64,000 nucleotides of DNA from Lepisosteus oculatus (Eukaryota; Chordata; Actinopteri; Semionotiformes; Lepisosteidae): assembly GCF_040954835.1 (NCBI RefSeq), contig NC_090711.1:3851501-3915500 (forward strand). The letters run 5' to 3'. The notes below the pieces were generated by a model, which was not told the origin of the DNA, made no database searches, and saw nothing but the letters and a program-made list of their open reading frames with translations. The position numbers were made by a program, and so were the translations under genes. Numbering within the stretch: the stretch's first letter is position 1; the number at the start of each line of letters is the position of its first letter. Below, one piece after another: positions 51,301 to 62,100 of the stretch.

Positions 51301-53085
51301 CTGTTTGGCTGTGTTGATCTGCTCCTTGTTCATATTTTGGTCTTTGCTGTCAGATTCCCTCCATCAGAGCACCCTGTGGTGGCTTTTCCAGGGGCTCCTG
51401 CCCAGTTCCCCGTGCTTGAGGAGCACGTGGGTCTCCAGCGCTATGTGGTTTGGGCTGATCAGATGGCCAAGGAGGGGGAAAGCCACATCAAATCCCTGCT
51501 TGTTCGGCCCTACGTAGGGATACACCTGAGGATTGGCTCAGACTGGGTAAGGTTTGTAGATTCTATTGAGCGGGCAGTCATGTAAGCAATACTGACTTGC
51601 CTTTTTGGTACAAAGTCCTTGGATATATTTCTGTACATGCTTAGATTGTTTGTAGTGCCTTGTTTTCACTGCCAAGTAAAGACTTGTTATTGCACACTTC
51701 TAATAGGAGTATTCTTTACAGAATACCTGGGAGGCAAAAATCTATTCATTTGTGCTGTTAAAAAAAGAACTAATTTAACGCAATCTGTTATACAGTATTT
51801 TGTGTTCCAGGGAATTGGTGTGGGATGGTGTATGTGTGTTTCTTCTGTTACGGTGCTTACAGTTGAATATGTTTTGTTTGCTTTCATCCATAATTATGAG
51901 GAACACACTGACATGTCAAATCCTTACATGAATGTTTTTCTGTTGTGAATAGACGTAGCTCTTCAGATATATGGTATATAAAAGAATGGTTTTTCAGTGA
52001 AAAGTGTCCATTTCTCTAAGAAGTGAGTATTGAGAGAGTAGCTGAGGGAAGGTGTTTTCCTTGCTGTTGAAGATCTGTTCTGCCTTTGACAGCAAAACGC
52101 CTGCAAGCTGTTAAAAGATGGGGAGGCAGGACCACACTTCATGGCCTCCCCGCAGTGCGTGGGGTACAACCGCCAAACTGCTCTGCCACTCACCATGGAC
52201 ATGTGTCTGCCAGACCTGAAGGAGATCAAGCGGGCCCTCAAAGTGTGGGTGAAGAAGACCAATGCCAAGTCCGTCTACATTGCTACTGACTCTGAATCTC
52301 ACAGCAAAGAGATAGAGAAGCTGTTCAAGGGAAATGTGAGTATGACTTCGTTTCTCCCCATGCTTGCTGAATCTTTAGAATTTCAGTTGTTGCAAACTTA
52401 ATTGAGAAGGATTAGGGATTCCTTCTGTGCCTTTGCTCATTTATTCTGCTTACACTTCTCTTTGTAGATGATGCCCAATGTCTTTTAACTGAGTGAAAAA
52501 TTGTTGCAACTGTCATTAATTGTATTTGTCTTGTATATTTAGCCAAAGTAACTTTCATTTGTAGCCATTTGTATGGCTGGGTCTCTTACTGGTGCAATCT
52601 GAGTGAGGCACCTTGCTTGAGAGTGTAACAGCAGTGCCACACCTTGGATTTGAACCACATGTTTACAGTTACAATTCCTAACCACTATGTACTCCAAAGT
52701 GCTGCCTGTCAGGCCTTTTTTGTTTGTATTTATTCCCTAATCTTTTTTTCTAGCTTGGCAGGTTTTGTAAAAGGGAGAGGAACATTTCTAATCTTCAGAT
52801 AAAAGAAAAAAAAGAAAAAAAAACAGTTCTAGGACCATGCAGAACCATTACTTTTTCCGGCATGTTTTTGATGATTTATCCTCCTTCTTTGAACAGGTTA
52901 AGATTGTAAGTTTGCAGCCTGATGTGGCTCAGATAGACCTGTATATCCTGGGACAGGCAGACCACTTCATTGGGAACTGTGCCTCCTCTTTCTCTGCCTT
53001 CGTAAAACGGGAACGCGATGTTCACAACAGACCTTCCTCGTTCTTTGGAATGGACTATCCTGGAAAGAAAAGAGATGAACTGTAA
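48240..53085 (+). CDS. POFUT1: POFUT1, GDP-fucose protein O-fucosyltransferase 1 (seven coding exons)
   Basis: join(48240..48378, 48783..48904, 49337..49519, 50832..50944, 51354..51546, 52093..52335, 52897..53085), 393 aa. It transfers fucose from GDP-fucose to Ser/Thr of EGF repeats, notably on Notch, in the ER. Visible: hydrophobic signal peptide (about residues 8-29), [13 protein letters not shown] with the conserved Asn51, the sequon NRT at 67, HLRIGSDW with the likely catalytic Arg245 (Arg240 in human), DSES, the C-terminal [10 protein letters not shown] motif, and a C-terminal RDEL for ER retention. Length is close to human (388). Intron 4 has a GC donor. The equivalent of the second human sequon (N160) reads Asp-Arg-Ser here. 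All phases join cleanly. The start has a strong Kozak (G at -3 and +4); Met6 is an in-frame alternative. Confidence 0.98.
48783..48904 (+). CDS. POFUT1: POFUT1 coding exon 2
   Basis: Acceptor TTCCAG. Encodes [12 protein letters not shown] and AVPPWI through PPFTN. Donor AAT|GTGCGT, phase 0. Confidence 0.96.
49315..49330 (+). repeat. C16 homopolymer as POFUT1 intron 2 pyrimidine tract
   Basis: Sixteen consecutive C directly before atacag. A slippage-prone element in a splice-critical position. Confidence 0.85.
49337..49519 (+). CDS. POFUT1: POFUT1 coding exon 3
   Basis: 61 codons from Leu-His-Val to Cys-Pro-Met-Lys. Its acceptor ATACAG follows a 16-nt C run that serves as the pyrimidine tract. 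Donor AAG|GTAGCT. Confidence 0.97.
49852..50154. mobile_element. hAT-type MITE with 8-bp target-site duplication
   Basis: Element 49860-50146 (287 bp) inside POFUT1 intron 3. Termini CAGTAGTTCTTAACCT and AGGTTAAGAGCCACTG are inverted repeats with two mismatches. It is flanked on both sides by ATTTAGAC (49852-49859 and 50147-50154), a perfect 8-bp duplication, the hAT hallmark. The interior has no transposase frame, so it is non-autonomous. The CAGTGGTTCTTAACC-like ends are the Charlie-like hAT pattern. Confidence 0.9.
50832..50944 (+). CDS. POFUT1: POFUT1 coding exon 4 (GC donor)
   Basis: Encodes [12 protein letters not shown] to HWIKK. Protein homology and phase require the exon to end before GCAAGT, giving Lys-Phe across the junction with exon 5. 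Using the GT two bases later would shift the frame. Confidence 0.9.
51354..51546 (+). CDS. POFUT1: POFUT1 coding exon 5
   Basis: Acceptor GTCAG. Encodes the last base of Lys186, then FPPSEHPV through [13 protein letters not shown] with catalytic Arg245. Donor TGG|GTAAGG. Confidence 0.97.
52093..52335 (+). CDS. POFUT1: POFUT1 coding exon 6
   Basis: 81 codons, Gln-Asn-Ala-Cys to Lys-Gly-Asn, including [10 protein letters not shown] and ATDSES. Acceptor TTGACAG, donor AAT|GTGAGT. Confidence 0.97.
52545..52705 (-). repeat. tRNA-derived SINE in POFUT1 intron 6
   Basis: On the minus strand: 'catagtggttaggaattgta', B-box-like 'ggttcaaatccaaggtgtgg', then 'tgctgttacactctcaagca', 'attgcaccagtaagagacc' and a 'tactttggctaaatatac' tail. 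Confidence 0.75.
52897..53085 (+). CDS. POFUT1: POFUT1 terminal coding exon
   Basis: Acceptor GAACAG. Encodes [19 protein letters not shown] through the C-terminal KKRDEL and TAA stop. Confidence 0.97.
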   Translation, partial: VKIVSLQPDVAQIDLYILGQADHFIGNCASSFSAFVKRERDVHNRPSSFFGMDYPGKKRDEL

Positions 53086-54500
53086 GACCGCAGCAGATGA
53101 GGTCATTCACTGTTGGTTGCTGTGCTGGAAATAGCCAGGCTTCTAATAGGTTAGGTAAGAGGGGGGAAATGCAAGTTTATTTTTAGTGAGCCTTCACTTG
53201 TGCAAAGAAAACTTTACTATATCATGACTGACAGTATACACTGACAGTATACACATTACACATAGTATACTGATCTCATAACAATTAACAGACACTCTTC
53301 AGAATTACTTCTCTTCAGTTTTGTCATGTTTTTAAAATCTTTAAAAAAAAGTAACTGAACTTTGTCTGCAATCCTTAAAAAGGCTGGATTACTACTGTTT
53401 AGAAAAACTATTTTCTGGTAAAATTTGGCTTTAAAAGAATATATGGGTAGTATATTCATAAATAGTCACAAGATTTTCGATTACTTTTCTGAGATCTGCG
53501 ATTTAATGATCATGCATATTTTATTTTGACATTGATTTTAGTACCCATTCCCATTTTTAATGACTCTTTCTTTCAGTCTCTGCTAGAACACAAGCACAAA
53601 TTCTGGTAAATTCTGTAATCTGTGGATACAGAAAGCTTCAACACATTACATTTGTTTCAGCAGTTTGATAACAGATGTCTGATTTGTTGTGGGAGATTGA
53701 TGGACGGGTTTATTAAACTTCCAAGAATGGAACAGAGGAGTTTTAGGAATTATGGTTTTGGTGCTTCCTGATCTTGCTCTCTGTCAGGAAATCTGGGATA
53801 ATTCAGATATCTCGTGTCCATGGGACTGGACAAAGTGAGCAAGATGTGAGAACTATAGCTGTAGTTCTTTGGAAGTACATAATTGTGTGAAACTTTCTTA
53901 AGGCTAAGAAAAATTAAGTGTTTTTTTCTGTTGCTTTTGTCATTTTTTACTTGCTCAAGTGTATACATGTATATTGGGGTTGAAAGATTAGAGATGGGTT
54001 CTTCCCTGGTTTTTGTACAAGCTTGAGAATACCAATTGAAACAATTTTTTTTTAGGAACAAAATGATATAGATGTTCAAAAGCTGAAAAAAAAACTGTAT
54101 TTTTTTATACACTTAAATTGAAGATTCTGAGTACATAGAGTACCTGAGCTCAACTGTATTACTAAAAACCCAGAAAATCATGGACTGTCAGGAAGATTTT
54201 AGAGCTTTTTATAGCTTTCACTGTGAATGCCATTAGCACTGTGGATGTTGGGATTCAGTGCTACGTTTAGATGTACTATACTCAGACATGACTAACAAGA
54301 TAATCAGCTGTGTTTTGATACTGTCATTCATTTTGAATTGTGTATTCTGAAATATCGGAAGTATTTTTTCAAACAAAAAAAACAATTTTACATGTTTGTC
54401 AGTTTTGTCAATTTGACATCAATTTCTGTCGGTTTATATTGGATATGTATTTTGTATTAAATAAACTGATTTCACCGGTAATAAACTTTTGAAGCGATTT
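53086..54500 (+). other. POFUT1 3' UTR with poly(A) signals
   Basis: About 1.4 kb of AT-rich sequence after the stop. Two AATAAA signals, at 54460-54465 and 54480-54485, probably mark the transcript end. A short tandem of 'ctgacagtatacac' lies near 53227-53253. Confidence 0.65.
54460..54485 (+). terminator. POFUT1 polyadenylation signals
   Basis: AATAAA at 54460-54465 and again at 54480-54485. Confidence 0.6.
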
Positions 54501-54759
54501 TCTTACAATACATGATTGTGTAAGCTTTCTTTTTATTCATGCAATAATTTAAGAAGATTAATCCTGGGTTACGTTTCATTACAATATTAATTTCTCTACA
54601 ACATGTTAATTTTTAATTTTAGGACTGAGTCACTGGAATTATATCGGCTATTAAATTACCAGCACCATCTAATTTCATAATGCGTTTTTTTTTCTTTTAA
54701 AGGGAGAGTCACGTTCAATTAAATTGGCAAATTTAATCTCCTCTGGGTGTCTTTTTTAA

Positions 54760-55250
54760 AAAAAAAAAAAAAACGACTCGGTTTTACAGTGTGGCCGGAC
54801 TGGAGAACAAATAGGTACGCTACAATATGTAGTGCACGTCTCGAAAGCTGACTTTAAAGCAGTTGTCTGTGCTCAGTAGGATCATCGATAAGGTGCCATC
54901 CTGCACCATTTCATTATCATCGCAGTTGCTCTGTGTAGGGAGGTTTACTTCAGCCGGTTTCCAAGGAAGTTCTCTTTCCATCCGGGACAGTGGAGGCTGA
55001 ACAGTAATGGCTGACGACCGAGAGGGACTGAACTGCAGGTAACCCCGCATTAAGCGCAATTTATCCGTGGTATGGTTTTGCCTGACCTCGTCGGGAATTA
55101 AATTAAAACCACTTTAAGAGCTAGCGTGCTTCGACGGACGAGTAACAGGATTAGAGGAGGTTGGGTTTTTTTTTGTGCAAATTAATTTGTTTTGCCGTTG
55201 CTAGGCCGCTTCTCGGGTTGCTGAGGTACCGTAGTGATTCGTTTTTTTTT
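54760..55250 (+). promoter_or_regulatory. Probable KIF3B promoter and first exon
   Basis: CpG density rises here between AT-rich flanks. A plus-strand donor (CTGCAG|GTAACC) ends at 55038, so a 5' non-coding exon could end there. The only coding-side neighbour downstream on plus is KIF3B, 2.7 kb away, whose start codon lies in an internal exon. Start site not determinable from sequence. Confidence 0.45.
54820..55044 (-). other. 75-codon minus-strand ORF over the KIF3B promoter
   Basis: ATG to TAG, 75 aa, starting Met-Arg-Gly-Tyr-Leu-Gln and ending Asp-Val-His-Tyr-Ile-Leu. Codon choice looks plausible for coding (CTG, CAG, AGC, GAC, AAC frequent), but I recognise no family. It could be chance, a terminal exon, or divergent transcription from the promoter. 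Confidence 0.2.
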
Positions 55251-55902
55251 TTTGCTTTCCCAGTCAAGGAGACGTGATTCACATGAATGCTCTTTTAAAT
55301 ATGGGCACAATCTTTGTAGACTTAATTAGCTTCATTACGTTTTAGTTGCGTTTCTAAAGGTTGTTTTGATTGCAGTGCATTTTTTTCAATGGATAACGTA
55401 CAGAATGTCTGTTAAATGTTGAATATCTGACCAGACATAATATTAGTTTTCAGTCAAAAGTATGCAAGAATAACCGTAATTTTGTAATACTTTGCAGTAC
55501 ATCTTCTCTTGTTTTCTACCGTCTTGTAGAGTAGCTGCCTTGTGTTAATGCGAAGGAGAAAAATGCCCATCCCTAGTATGCTGTAGCGCATCCCAACAGC
55601 TGAGAAAATCGTGGTTTGAAGAACGCAAAAAATAAAACAAAAGTGCATCTAAAATCTTTAAAAGAGTCCTATTTAGTGTTAAATAGTTTAGTTTCCCGTA
55701 CCTCTGCTGCATGTCAATAGATAAAATATCGTTTCATATTGGAGATGTCCGTACTGTCTGTAGTGGTGGGTGAGGTAACGATTTAAAGGCGTATTCGAGA
55801 ATTATTGTGAAAAACAAATGCAGGGACAAGTTTTAGAAAGGCGTTCAGGGTAGTCTTCAATACCTTTGGGGCCTCATCGTCCAGTAACTGATTTGGTTTC
55901 AG

Positions 55903-55925
55903 GAAATTCAAAGACGCTATCCGAG
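55903..55925 (+). other. Candidate 23-nt KIF3B 5' microexon
   Basis: TTTCAG|23 nt|GTAAGG, both signals near consensus. Joined to an exon ending at 55038, it would extend the ATG at 55007 in frame (11 codons, then Lys-Phe-Lys-Asp-Ala-Ile-Arg). Joined onward to 57679, the frame stops soon, so it would act as a uORF. Confidence 0.25.
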
Positions 55926-57189
55926 GTAAGGTGCTTTTGCTGAGCCAAGTCTGAATAACAGCAATCGAAACTTGCTTACTCTAAATGGGGTACCTAATAT
56001 AAGTAGTCTTGGATCAGAGATGGAATCTGTGAGACTATTCTGCATATTGTTTGAAATTATTTTGAATATTATGAGAGTGATTTATTTAGCTAGTGATGTG
56101 CTCAAAACAATTCTGTCATTAGATCTAACGTGTTTTCTTGTGGTCTGCTGCCCTTAATCTACAAAGCTAAAACCGTAAAATAAAACGGTTTCAGTTACGG
56201 TGAACCAACTTTTCCTTTTTTTTATGCAACATTAAAAAAAAATTAATGGATTGCAAAAGCATGTTGTAGTATTTTGTGTCTCAGTAGCACTAAAACCTCA
56301 GGGATTGGAACAGGCAGAGGTAATTCGTGAATTTGCCACAGCTGAAATGAGCAAAAAGCAGAAAAGAAGCCTCTAAGATAAGTAGCTTGCATACGGAATT
56401 CCATCCTGTATAGGCCTGAATTTGACAATCTCTATACTCTAGAGTTTCATGAACACCGAACTCCTCCGTAGTGTTGTTATTAGGATAAAGATGTAGTCTG
56501 CAGGAGCTGACAAATCGAGTAATCGGAATGGTCTCTGTTCACATCCTCCCAGTTAGTTATTCATGTATGCAGTGGCTTTTAGAAGATGGGACTCCACAGA
56601 GAGAAAGGCTCTCTGAATCTTCCAGTATCTCTGGGAAGCAGTAAATATTCAGTTAGCCCTCCTCTGTTTCTAGCCGGCATAGAAGCAAAGCATTTATTTG
56701 GGATGGGTAGTAGATTAGTGTCCCCATGACCTTATTTCTAATTAGTTTTAAACCATTCCCTGAGTATAAAATACTCAGTGATGTCCTGTTTACTAGTCAA
56801 TTCTCATGAAACCTTCCCATGCAAAATTTGTTGAAAATACTATGAGACTCATATCCTCACTGGTGAAGGTTGGTGCAAGGAAAGTTCTGTAAAATTGATG
56901 TTTTCACCACTGTATTGTAGGCACTGCTGCCAGCACCAACAGATGGATGAACTGATATCAAGTGCATGACATGTTTTTACCGTATACTGTTACACCAAGG
57001 GGTTGTTATGTTTAATTTGATTATTGATTTTGAAACAAGATCTCTTGGCCCCAAATGTGTTGGGCTATTCTGTCAATATAAACATTGCATTTCAAACAGA
57101 TGCGCGTTTAATGGTGAACAGTGAATCACTGAGACAAAAGTTTGGTAAAATCTTGCTGGGGTTGCATTATGACATTTAATACATTTACT

Positions 57190-57320
57190 TGTGGCAGCAG
57201 TGTGAAACTGTGGTTAAGGTTCTGAATTTATAACTTCTGGGTTCAAACCCCAGTAAGGTACTTCACCCAAATCACTGCAGTAAAATACCCTACTGTATAA
57301 GTAGATACAAAGGTATATAG
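57190..57320 (+). repeat. tRNA-derived SINE fragment
   Basis: 'actgtggttaaggttctga', B-box 'gggttcaaaccccag', 'aaggtacttcacccaaatca', 'ctgcagtaaaataccctac', 'tgtataagtagatacaaag'. Same family as at 30.2, 43.9, 44.2 and 52.6 kb; the tail is missing. Confidence 0.75.
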
Positions 57321-57337
57321 AAATTTGTGGAAAAAAA

Positions 57338-57376
57338 GTTATTTGATTAGACAGGTCCCCAGTCTAATCAAATAAC
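57338..57376. repeat. Perfect 15-bp inverted repeat
   Basis: GTTATTTGATTAGAC (57338-57352) and GTCTAATCAAATAAC (57362-57376) with a 9-nt loop. It follows directly on the SINE fragment. Confidence 0.85.
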
Positions 57377-57678
57377 CCTAGTGAGCCCTAGTGGGGAAGC
57401 ACATTGAAAATTAGAAGCATTTTCTAATTAAAGAGCCTCTGAAGTAAAAAAAAAAAGAAATTAATCTTTATCAAGTTACAGCAGATCATAAATTCATTAA
57501 ACATTGCTTTCAGGCACTGATCGAAAACAGCTTTTACAGCAGTAATATTGTCTGATTACATATTAAGAATCACATACAGAATTTTATGACTGATACTAAA
57601 GAAAGTTGTTCCTAGACTCAGGCTGCTAACAAAAATGTTCCAGCACGAAAATAAACTAACAATTGTGTGTTTGCTTAG

Positions 57679-57730
57679 GGTTTGAAACCAGATGACTTTC
57701 ACTTGATGCCAAGAAACATCGATTTTCAAA
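57679..57730 (+). promoter_or_regulatory. KIF3B 5' UTR in exon 2, with two uORFs
   Basis: A likely acceptor TTGCTTAG ends at 57678. Before the start codon are two upstream ATGs: 57692-57706 (four codons then TGA) and 57706-57738 (ten codons then TAA). The second shares the A of the first one's TGA and runs over the KIF3B ATG in another frame. Confidence 0.5.
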
Positions 57731-59146
57731 ATGTCTAAAACCAAAAGCTCCGAGTCTGTGAAGGTTGTCGTCAGATGTAGGCCGATGAATGAGAAAGAGG
57801 TTGCTGCTAACTTTGAGCGAATGGTGTCTGTGGATGTGAAACTAGGGCAAGTCTCTGTGAAGAATCCCAGGGGAGCACCCAGTGAACTTCCCAAGACATT
57901 CACATTTGATTCCGTGTACGACTGGAATTCCAAGCAGGTTGACCTCTATGATGAGACCTTTAGACCCTTGGTGGATTCTGTCCTTCTGGGTTTTAATGGA
58001 ACCATCTTTGCATATGGCCAGACAGGAACTGGCAAAACCTACACTATGGAAGGAGTGCGTAATGACCCAGAGAGAAGAGGAGTCATCCCTAACTCTTTTG
58101 AGCATATATTTACACACATATCTAGGTCCCAGAACCAGCAGTACCTTGTCAGAGCGTCATATTTGGAAATATACCAAGAGGAGATCAGAGACTTATTATC
58201 AAAAGACCAGGCCAAAAGACTTGAGCTAAAGGAAAGGCCAGATACAGGTGTTTATGTCAAAGACCTGTCATCTTTTGTCACCAAAAGCGTGAAGGAAATT
58301 GAGCACGTCATGAACGTCGGAAATCAGAACCGATCTGTGGGAGCCACCAACATGAACGAGCACAGCTCCAGGTCACATGCCATCTTTGTCATCACCATTG
58401 AGTGCAGTGAGTTAGGCTTGGATGGGGAAAATCACATCAGAGTGGGAAAGCTCAACCTGGTGGATCTAGCAGGCAGTGAACGTCAAACTAAAACAGGAGC
58501 GCAGGGTGAGAGGTTGAAAGAAGCCACCAAGATCAACCTGTCTCTGTCAGCATTGGGAAATGTAATCTCTGCCCTGGTGGATGGCAAGAGCACCCATATC
58601 CCATACCGTGACTCCAAACTTACCCGTTTGCTTCAGGACTCCTTGGGTGGTAACGCCAAGACAGTCATGGTGGCCAACATCGGCCCGGCCTCATACAACG
58701 TAGAAGAGACTCTCACAACTCTGCGGTATTCCAACCGGGCAAAGAACATCAAGAACAAGCCACGAGTGAATGAAGACCCGAAGGACGCCCTTTTGCGGGA
58801 GTTCCAGGAGGAGATAGCTCGCTTGAAGGCTCAGCTGGAGAAGAGATCGGGCAAGAGGAGGCGGAAGAGACACAGGCGACATGTGGGCGAGGGGGGAGAG
58901 GAGCTGGGTGAGGAGGAAGAGGAGGAGGAGGAGGAGGATGGGGAGGAGGGAACGGAAGATGACAAAGATGACACAGATTACTGGCGAGAACAACAGGAGA
59001 AGCTGGAGAAGGAGAAGAAGGCCATCATGGAAGACCACAGCTTGATAGCAGAGGAAAAACTGAAGCTGCTCAAGGAGAAGGAGAAGAAGATGGATGACCT
59101 GAAAAGAGAAAAGGAAGCGGGTGAGATGCTGGCTGCCAAAGTGAAG
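57731..59146 (+). CDS. KIF3B: KIF3B first coding exon (motor domain)
   Basis: 1416 nt, 472 codons: the entire motor, neck, charged region and start of the coiled coil in one exon. Donor AAG|GTTGGT; read-through would add four residues and stop, so splicing is required. Confidence 0.97.
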
Positions 59147-62100
59147 GTTGGTGTCAATTATTAACGTTGTTTTCACAATAATGTGAGGTTTCAAGACTGA
59201 AGTTTATTTCCATGTTCAGAATTATCTTGATGCCAAATGAAATTGATTCTGAATTTTGTCTGATTTAAGAATATTGTCTTTAAAAACAATATGATGTAGT
59301 TTTCAACTAGGCTAATCTTTTAACGGCAACAATGTTTAGCAGCAAAGTGGTCTAAAGCTTTGAAGCTACTTTGGTTAATTGTGTAGCTCTGATAATTAAT
59401 TTTTGTTTTTCCTTTGTATTTGCATTGTGGGTGTCAGTGACATGGTGGTTAGCACTGCTTTCCCGCTGTTTGGTCCTAAGCTTGATTCTGAACTGGGGTG
59501 TCTGCTGAGGTGGAGTTATGCACCTTTGCATTGGTTTTGCCAGGTGCTTCGCTTTCCAAAGATTTGTTGGCTAGGTTTATTGACGTCTAAATTGTGCGTC
59601 AGACGGGTTCCCAGCGATAAACTGAAATCCAGGGTGTGTTCCTGCCTTGAGCATTATTGTCCTAGGATAGGCACTCAGTTGCCATAACAGTAACAAGGAA
59701 TAAGTGACTTTCTGGTAATTATAGTGGATATTGTCATGATCACTTTTTAGGATTTCGTATGGATGAAAATATCCTTATAAGTAAATGGTAGAATGTTAGT
59801 TTCCAAAGGGACCTCTCTTTTCTCCAGTTACTCTATAGTTTTGTCTCCTGTCATTTTGGGAGTTTTCGTTTAACTGCTGCTCTGCACAGTCAGGACAGTA
59901 TTAGATATCATGGATCAGTGATTTGCACATTAGTCGAGAAGTTCTTTTAAATTAACATCCATTCGTGGTATTGCCAAGTTAAAACTGCAATAATGTGCCT
60001 TACTGCCTCAAGAGGTCATCTCTTGATATTGCTTGAGATTTCACTCTGTTCTTAAGTCATGAAGGCACTTAACGCACAATATCAGCATATCAGCAAGGTA
60101 CCTTAATTATATTTGATAATCATATAATAGATCTCACAGATACTGCTGAGCATTGCAATTTTGTTCCCTGTGTTTAGGACAGAAATCTATTGAGCTAGTT
60201 TTATTAGTGATACAAATCATGTTTTAATTTAAATTGATCATGCAACTTTGTTGTGCTGTAGATCTAAAATAACTTGGAGGTAATCATTGGAAAGATAATA
60301 CATTCTGGCAGGTGATATTCTCAGTGTGAGGAAATGTCAAATTGGAAGAGCTGTTTGTGGAAAATCTCAGATTAAAATAGGAAATAGTTTGGTTTATTAT
60401 ATTTCAGTAGCAACAAATATAGTAATTCAGTCTTTGCAGAAAAATGCTATAGTTCTTTGTGACTTTTGTGAGGTTTTGAAACACTATTATGTACATTATC
60501 ATAAGCCATATTATGATAATCTTAAATAGCGTTTTGCATATAACATAAACATGTTGTACAAGTATTGACCTTTACTGTAATAGAATATTATATAAATGCA
60601 TTTTGTACAGCTAATGCTAATGCAAGCAGGCATCATCTTAAAAATGTGGAATGCTGTTGTCACCTTTGAGCTTACTGCGGTGTGTTTTTTCTGTACCTTC
60701 ACAGGCCATGGAGAGTAAACTCCTTGTGGGAGGTAAAAATATTGTTGATCATACAAATGAACAACAGAAAATACTGGAGCTGAAACGACAAGAAATTGCA
60801 GAACAGGTGAAACAAAAGCAAAGTCACAGAAATATTAAAAATAATAAAAACTACAGACTCAAAGCTGTTGAAAATAAGAATGGTTTTTAAACCAGAGGAT
60901 ATCATTTGCCCCATTTAGCTGTCTGTATACATTAGTGTAGTATTAATTTTCCAAAAAATGTGTTGGTGGAAGAATTACTATTTCACTATCCCGTTTGGAA
61001 AGAACCTGTATTGCAGATAACAAAGTACTTCAGCCACTGCTAATGTATGAGCTACACTCTTCCAGGTTTTGTCTTTAATATTTTAGCAATGCAGTATTTT
61101 AATCACTTTTAATGACTGTATTCTGTATTATTTTTGCAATGATTTGTATGGTTTTTAAAAAATGGCTGATAGTAGAGGATCATCTTTTGCTGTTTTCTTC
61201 ATCTCCCATTTTAGATGTATACATATTGTATTGTCTTAACATCTAACAATCCAGCAAAGCTTATTCAGTGGCTAAAGACTCCCCTTGTGTAAATCATCAC
61301 AATTTTTAGGTGGATAAAAAAAAAATCAACAACATGAATCAACTTTAAATTTCAGTTCACCAATGGTAGTCATAGTAAATCCAGCGTTTTCACTCATTTC
61401 TGATGTCGTTATGTTACTTTTTAAATTCTGTTATTTTTTAAAATCGGCTAATAATCTGGTGTTTGTTTCACGTTGACATGTTTTAATTGGGGGTTAGAAA
61501 CGAAGAGAGCGGGAGATGCAGCAGCAAATGGAATCTCGGGACGAAGAGACTTTGGAGCTGAAGGAAACCTACAGCTCCCTGCAGCAGGAGGTGGACATCA
61601 AAACAAAGAAATTGAAAAAGGTTTGATGCCATTTTGTTATTTACTAGAGGTTTTTCTGTAGGTTACCGAATAACAATTATACTGAATTACTGTTGAGCAG
61701 GTATAACTGTTATTGATGTATTTGAAAAGTTAAAACATTTAGTGTCATTTTTCAATGCATATTCAGATATCTTAAAAATATTTTTTTGACTTTTACGTCA
61801 TTACTATTAATAATAATTGTTTAGTGAACACTCTTATAGTTACGTGAAATTCTTGAGTTTTTCATTTTTTGTACCAACTGGGCAAACTTTCGCTTGCAGA
61901 AAATGATTTCCTGTTTTCCTCTTTATAGCTGTTTGCAAAGCTACAGGCAGTTAAAGCTGAGATCCATGATCTACAGGAAGAGCACATTAAAGAAAGACAA
62001 GAACTGGAGCAGACTCAGAATGAGCTGACTAGGGAACTGAAGCTCAAGTATGTAAATGATACATAACTGAACACATAAATGATGCTTCTGCTGAGCAACA

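Noticed and set aside
58691-59194. Leucine-rich 167-codon minus-strand frame
   Set aside because: Antisense shadow of the KIF3B acidic and coiled-coil coding region, whose Glu/Lys codons read as Leu/Phe on the other strand.
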